DNA of 64,000 bases from Microvelia longipes (lineage: Eukaryota; Arthropoda; Insecta; Hemiptera; Veliidae): the NCBI GenBank assembly GCA_018340805.1, contig JACMZG010001914.1, positions 43,691,595 through 43,755,594 of the forward strand, written 5' to 3'. The notes below the pieces were generated by a model that was given only the letters and a program-made list of their open reading frames with translations, ran no database searches and had not been told where the DNA came from. A program made the position numbers and the translations under genes. Below, in pieces: positions 58,301 to 64,000 of this stretch (positions within the stretch are counted from its first letter, which is position 1; the number at the start of each line of letters is the position of its first letter).

Positions 58301-60240
58301 TATTCTACAAAAATTATGTTTTGAGAGTCGTGTCCTACACAACACGTAAAGTGACATGACTATGATAGGCTGTTCATGTCACTCTGAGTTTTCTTTATAA
58401 ACTAACTCATTTGTAATACACCAATACCGAGACACACACAAAGGCATTCATTAACTCTATGAGTTCGAGTTCAAGGTCCAATATTTAAGTAGTCTAACTT
58501 TTTTCGCGAAGATACCAAAAAATCTTTGATGTTGACCCATCTAATGTTTAAAATATCTATGACCGGACAAGCGTAAATTTTCTATTAACATATTAGAAGG
58601 AAATGATTACCAGAGTTTCGCTCGTGCTAATAAAGGCGTGAGAGACCACCCTATTAGGTAAGTTACGCCTGGACGGCCGCGCACGGGCCCACCGTCAATT
58701 TTTGCCGAATAATTAAGAATCAATTATGATGACTTTGCATGATTAAATTTCAGTTTTTGTTTGAGTAATCCTTAAACACTTCCTTGATATAAATTCCAAA
58801 ATGCCCTTAATTAGTAATAGCTAAACAAATTTTAACCAGAGTACTGCTATTGTTATTTGGTATATTTCATAGCCAATAGAATGGCTGACAATATAACTAC
58901 AAAAAAGATTAGTTAAACCTAAATGCTCAAATAACATATGACAGATTAAATAAGTGACTATGTGGAGTAAATTCTTTAGTGCGAGTTGTATTCAGATCCA
59001 AACATACATAGTTAATAAATAAGGATAAATATGAATTTGATTTATTAATAAGGAAAAAATAAGGAATAATGGTCCTAAATAAGGATTTAATTTTACTTAT
59101 TACTTTACTTTTAAAATAATTTATACAGGGGGGGGGGCATAGTAAATACAACAAATGCAATTTTATTTTATTTTTTTTAATTTATTTGTTTTAATACAAT
59201 ATGAAATATTATTATCATTTATTTAATATAAACATTTTTACCTTAAAATAATATCTTATTTTTATATTTTGCAATAGTATGTGTGTGTATTATCATTATC
59301 TATATCTTTATTATTATTATATATAATGTATGCATGTGATATATTATATTATTATCATTAATGTTCTACCACCAAATGATAGTTGTATTTCAATTGAAAA
59401 ATTTTAAAAAGAAGAGGTACTATGGCTCCCAAAAAAAAATACATAAATAAAATGATGGTCTAATAAAACAGAGAGTAATGTCGAACATATTAAGTTGAAG
59501 AAAAAAAATTAGAAAGAAGAAGAAGAACATACATAGTTTCTAAATGATTGCACTCATCACTACTATACTACATAGTTTCTAATGTTCATTAATAGCAAAA
59601 TAAGCAAGATCTTAACATGAATAAGAGACAACGAGACATAACCTATTCCTTCCAAGGATTTTACATTAAGTGTCGCCAACCTATAATTAAAGCAGTGTAG
59701 GCAATTCGGCTAATAGAACATTATGAACTTATTCTGGTCAAAGAGTGGGAGAAAGAGAGAGCCTCATGTATTTCAGGGTTTACAAGATATTTCCGAAACA
59801 CTTAAACTTCCTGTTATAGGGTTGTCTGCTCATATCTCGAGAATTATAATAGCTGGACTCTTGAAACTCGGTATTCTTGTACAACATTTACTCATGTTAA
59901 TCCCAGGCGCAGATACAAGATGGAGGGGCGATGGGGGAAATCACCCCATCCCCCAAGACCCAAAAAAATGGAAGAAAAAATAAAGAAAAAGAAAGTAGCT
60001 TAGTTATAATAAAGTAGCCGGTTATTTTTTTTTTTAAATTTAGAAAAAATCAATTAAAAAGAGCAAAATTTTTTAAGCTCGCTTCGCTCGCATAATTTGT
60101 TATTCAATGATTTAAAAAAAATCTGCTTAGTAACATTTTTTTGTGTAGTTAGGACTAACAATATTTAATGGATTTGCTCTTACCGCATTGGGGCATCTCA
60201 GGAAAGAAATGCTATATACTCACTCCCCAAGATTTAGCTC
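58301..60240. other. intergenic, nothing assigned
   Basis: No exon-like region. 59478-59530 resembles 27205-27260 (ATGTCGAACATATTAAGTT then A/G-rich). The open frame 59723-59983 is not supported by any motif; its 3' part (GGCGCAGATACAAGATGG) looks like a transposon end. Confidence 0.4.
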
Positions 60241-60790
60241 GGTGGTGGTAGTAGTAAGGGGAGGGGAGGTAAAGCCAGGCAAATAGGCCACGTTGCTGGG
60301 CCCTTCTTGCCAGCCCCGATTCCTTAGCCTACACCACCTCTACCAAGAATCTCTTGGAAAGGTTGATATATTGTAGGATATCTCTCCAACTAAGAGAAGA
60401 AAGCTCCTCTTCATACAAGAGGCCTACGCCAAATATGCGGGTACGAAGAGAAGTATAGGCCTCACACTCTGCAAGCAGGTGAAAGGCTGTCTCCTCATAA
60501 TGCCCACACATGGGGCAGTTAGCCTCTGAGATTATGCCTAAAGTATTAAGATGTTTATTTAATCTACAGTGACCGGTCAGAACACTAACTAGGTTCCTAA
60601 GGCAAGGCTTGCTGAGTTTAATTAGAAAATCTGAATTTTTTACAATTGGCCCAGTAATTAAAATTTTTGCTTGTTTGCAACCAGCAAAGGCATGCCAGTC
60701 AAGTTTTAGGGTGGTTAGCTCGTTGGTAGATGGTCCCCTTGGCTGGAGTTTTGAGAATCCCTGACGTAAATTATTTTGACATGATGCCAT
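60241..60790 (-). pseudogene. LINE ORF2 C-terminal fragment with zinc-binding motif
   Basis: The minus-strand frame from 60790 to 60329 encodes 153 residues. The C-terminal half has LVSVLTGHCRLNKHLNTLGI, then CPMCGHYEETAFHLLAEC, a C-x2-C-x8-H-x4-C pattern that follows the RNase H domain in I/Jockey/R1-type LINEs. The reverse transcriptase is absent, so the copy is 5'-truncated. The 3' end down to 60241 includes GGGCCCAGCAACGTGGCC, found again at 62890. It is unlikely to be active. Confidence 0.8.
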
Positions 60791-60884
60791 TTAAGTTATT
60801 TAACTTTAGTGTTAGTAGGGCTTAGGGGTTGATCGACTCTGCGAGGAGTTTCACATCTTGTTATCCATGTCGGATAAAAGTCGA

Positions 60885-61555
60885 CCCGTAGCCGCTACGC
60901 GGCCACGTCGCCTCTGAGATGCTTAAGGCCCAGGGCCTCCTTGTGGCCGTTTCGTGGCCACGTTGATTTGTATTATCTGTAGTTTTATTATTATTTTTGT
61001 TAATTGTTTTTTCCATGTATTTAACGAATTATCGGCGCCTTGCTATGGCCACTTTAAGTCCACACAATCGTTGTTTTATTATTCAGTTTTAGTTTCAGTA
61101 TTATTTTTAGTATCTAGCGAATTTTCATCGCTCGATATGGCCCCAAAGGGGCCATATAGGCGTTTACATACACACAATGAGATAATGTAGCGTTAAACAA
61201 TTATCTTTTACCCACTGTATACAAAAGAAAAACTTTAATTTTTATAGCTGATGACGTCATAATTAATTTATTTGCCAATAACGCTACTTAGAATGGTCCG
61301 ATCGAGCAGAAACCGATTCCAATCGTTTTAGACAGCCAACAACTATAATAAGACCTTCCTGGCGCTTTACGAGCCTGCTTAGCTCGCCGTTGTTCTATGG
61401 GAGCCGAGCCATTTTTGTCCTGAAAGTGGAACAAAAGATAGGGGTCTTTCTTTCATACTACCTTCCTACGATCTGAACCTAACAGATGTCGCAGAAGTCA
61501 TTGACCTAGACGTATACATATTTACAACATTTTATATATGTGTATAATTATATAT

Positions 61556-61586
<31 letters not shown>

Positions 61587-61595
61587 TATCTGTGT
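60885..61595. mobile_element. diverged half copy of element E
   Basis: GTAGCCGCTACGCGGCCACG matches the GC-rich cap of E at 52880. The following parts match in order: CATGTATTTAACGAATTATC, TGATGACGTCATAATTA, GTCCGATCGAGCAGAAACCG, GAGCCTGCTTAGCTCGCCGT and GACCTAGACGTATACATATT. It ends in (TA)n at 61547-61590. No mirrored arm is seen, so only one half is present. Divergence from E is high. Confidence 0.75.
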
Positions 61596-62859
61596 GATCC
61601 CACGAAAGGAAATATAAATAAATAAAAATCGTTTATCTTTGTTGTTGTTGTAAAGAATGTACGTACAATTATTTATAAAAAAAATCTCATATTTAGAATA
61701 TTCTCTTTTCGACAAAAAATAAATTGTTCCGGGATACAACGTGCTGTTCCAATGCATTCTTGCATGCGCCTCTTGCAATCCACATGGGAATCCACACAAA
61801 GGAAAAATTAACTAATATTATTACCCTTTTACAAAACCAAGTCGTCACAAAATGGTTAAAATTAAATGAAACTTATACCAAATACTATTTAAATCGGGTG
61901 AATATTGTGAGTAATTTAACTTGAAGTGAAATTCCCTCTTATATAGATAATATCGAAAATCTGAGACTTCTCTCTTAATTTTAACTATGCAGAGCTATGT
62001 AGAGCTATGCCCTGTTTCAACTTGTATGTAAGGACCCCTGGACACGATTCGATTATACAGTTGTAAATGTACCCCTCGAATAATTTTCTTATCAACACTT
62101 AGTTTGCCATCCTAAATGAACAAGATTAAAGTTAATTAAAGATTCATGCTTCAGATGTTTGCTAGAACCGGAGATACATCAATTTTAGTTCCCCTTCCTA
62201 TTTAGCGGAAGACCGGAAACCGGAATAACCGATACTTTCAATTTAATTCCGTTATCATTAGAAGAATAAGAACATATAATTTCATTCGTAGATGAAGTGT
62301 GAGAAATTATAAGTAAAATAAAGTTTTAAAAAACCGGATTATAAAAATCCGAATATTGAAACTTGCGTGAGTTACACCAGACAAAAGTTAAACAGTAGAA
62401 GTAAAATTATAAAAATAATATGATATTAATTACAAAAACACACTAAAAAGAATAGAAGATAAATGCCGTGAGTTACAACTTAAAAAGAAATAGGAGCTTA
62501 GGACAACAATTTTTAAAATGAGTCTCATTTAATAAAATTTAAAAGATATTATGTTACGCCTGGTTGTTGTTTTCCATAAGCAACTCTTGATGGTGAAGAC
62601 AGGTCGAAATGCTTTCAGTTAAACCGACAGATAAGAGTTACGAGACATGAGTAGCTTGTTTTAAGATACTAACCCTGCAGTTGAAAGCACAAATAGAGCC
62701 ATTTTTAAGGAACAGACTATTACGCTCATATTTTTTTAAGACAGCGGAATATGATAGATGGATAGAAAACTCTTACCATAGTTATTAGGTTATTAGGCAT
62801 GTAAACCCTGCGGATAGTAGACAAAATCAAAACAGTTTGTGATAGTGATATAGTAGTAG
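61596..62859. other. intergenic, nothing assigned
   Basis: AT-rich with no supported gene. Confidence 0.4.
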
Positions 62860-62937
62860 GGGGGAGTGGTAGTAACTACCAGGCAAGTAGGCCACGTTGT
62901 TGGGCCCTTTTTGCCAGCTCCCTAAGATAGTGTTCTA
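62860..62937 (-). mobile_element. 3' scrap of the LINE seen at 60241-60790
   Basis: AGGCCACGTTGTTGGGCCCT and TTTTGCCAGCTCCC match 60286-60320. Only about 75 bases are present, typical of an extremely truncated insertion. Confidence 0.65.
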
Positions 62938-63199
62938 CTCCTTTTAATTTCAAGTGTTGGTATATTTCATCTAATAGACAGTAGAGCCGTGAATTTCTCA
63001 TGCTTTTTCAAGCAATCATACATATTTTCACTGACTCTCATAGTCTAGTGAAAACTGGGAACAACACGTGCTCTCACTGTTAAATCAAACCTCCACACAC
63101 TTTAAACTACAAGGCAGAACCAGTTAGTATTATAATAAATCTACTATGGGTCCTAAATTTCCTATACCCAGTTTCATTCAGGGTAAGGGATCTTTAACG

Positions 63200-63382
63200 A
63201 GTACCTACAACATACAGGCTCGAGACCACCGGCTTTACGTCCTTCTGAAGGACGTGGGTACGCATAAAAAATCCTCTCATAAAAATCCTAGAGGCCCGTG
63301 CTGGGATTGAACCATGACTAAAGTCCATTCCACTCTGTGTATTGGCCGCGTACCTAACCACTACACACCACGGGTGACCCCA
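63200..63382 (-). mobile_element. tRNA-derived SINE
   Basis: On the minus strand, CCCGTGGTGTGTAGTGGTTA (A box) and GGTTCAATCCCAGCACGGGC (B box and acceptor stem) form a tRNA-like head at 63294-63374 with pairing CCCGTG/CACGGG. It is followed by a body with CGTAAAGCCGGTGGTCTCGA. The head-body arrangement is that of a tRNA SINE. No poly(A) tail is visible. Confidence 0.7.
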
Positions 63383-64000
63383 AATCAAAACAGTTAAATA
63401 GGTCCCTCATTGATACTAAAAATATGAATGTGCGTTTAATAATTTCTGATTAATTCAATAGAGTGCTTAACTTAATTAGTAAAATTAAGAAAAAAATGTG
63501 TATTGGACCAACGACTAAAAATGCAACATACTGATCAACAATTTTAAATCCAAACAAGAATGAAGCGATTAGAAGTGACTTGACTTGCGCCCCTGCAGAA
63601 ATAGCTTGTAAGCAATGGCGAAACCACATCAAGGGGAAAAAGTTTTGGAGGTCACTAATCATGTCGAGTCGACGTACTGTGAAGGAGCCGGTGAGTGCGC
63701 CCCTGGAAGTTTCGGGGTGAATCGGTGTCAGACTGGGTGGGTTCCGTCCGGTCCAACGAACAGAAGCCGTCTTCGGTTTCACTCACGCTTTGTTGCCGTC
63801 CTAAATATCTTACGTGAAGAAGAAATATAATAACTTTTCTGACTAAACGGTTAAGTAAGGGCTTGTGCTTTACTCTCTTCCAGACGGACTGGCATTAACA
63901 GACAAAAAATAAGTTGAAAGAACTGGAACGAGAATCCAGGGGAATGACCTGTTTATTAATTTACAATTTTAATTATTCGTATTTCAATATTTATTTCAAT
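63383..64000. other. window end, nothing assigned
   Basis: Overlapping open frames at 63450-63830 on both strands have no homology or context. The GC-balanced stretch 63590-63790 may be a transposon remnant. Confidence 0.35.

Noticed and set aside
60329..60790. Host zinc-finger gene
   Set aside because: The C-x2-C-x8-H-x4-C pattern and its surroundings match LINE ORF2 C-termini, and a truncated relative of its 3' end lies at 62860.
63294..63374. Functional tRNA gene
   Set aside because: The A and B boxes are present but the arms do not fold cleanly and a SINE-type body is attached.

Overview
The window looks like nuclear DNA of an AT-rich, repeat-rich animal, most likely an arthropod and probably an insect. 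Coding sequence is split by GT-AG introns, and almost everything else is transposon debris, foldback elements, hAT-type MITEs, retroposons, private minisatellites and long (TA)n runs. There is no bacterial-style gene packing, no rRNA operon and no CRISPR array. Many tandem copies differ by 1-2 base indels, so small indels in the assembly are also possible.

Region 1 (1-26,860) is dominated by one multi-exon gene on the + strand. By matching open reading frame, splice sites and intron phase, I joined exons at 443-656, 1464-1660, 4590-4773, 5907-5981, 8142-8266, 8976-9113, 10093-10201, 10508-10618, 11536-11606, 19735-19908, about 21931-22135, 23028-23142 and a terminal exon 24867-26776 with an AATAAA at 26853. 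The 5' end of the gene lies before the window; bases 1-33 may be the tail of an earlier exon. The product is a large hydrophilic protein with three copies of a 17-residue EW-centred module, two coiled-coil stretches and a long low-complexity C-terminal part. I do not recognise the family. Most introns carry their own minisatellite or (TA)n tract. The largest intron (11,607-19,734) holds a decayed Ty3/gypsy element and a 2.2-kb foldback element.

Region 2 (26,900-44,900) shows no convincing host gene. It contains a satellite of about 30 copies with a GCTCGCTTCGCTCGC core, several non-autonomous hAT elements with 8-bp target duplications (one nested inside another), a 5S-rRNA-derived SINE fragment, a LINE reverse-transcriptase scrap and foldback elements.

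Region 3 (44,900-64,000) is also repeat-built. It holds three copies of one unnamed repeat (one split by a retroposon that carries only an ORF1-like gene), a minisatellite split by a poly(A)-tailed retroposon, and two interleaved inverted-repeat elements at 52.9-57.1 kb, one with GC-rich hairpin caps. A LINE ORF2 C-terminus lies on the minus strand, a second copy of the foldback seen at position 95 lies at 57.5 kb, and there are tRNA-like SINE heads.

The elements do not form a pathway. The window is one host gene followed by a transposon-rich stretch whose nesting gives relative insertion order.
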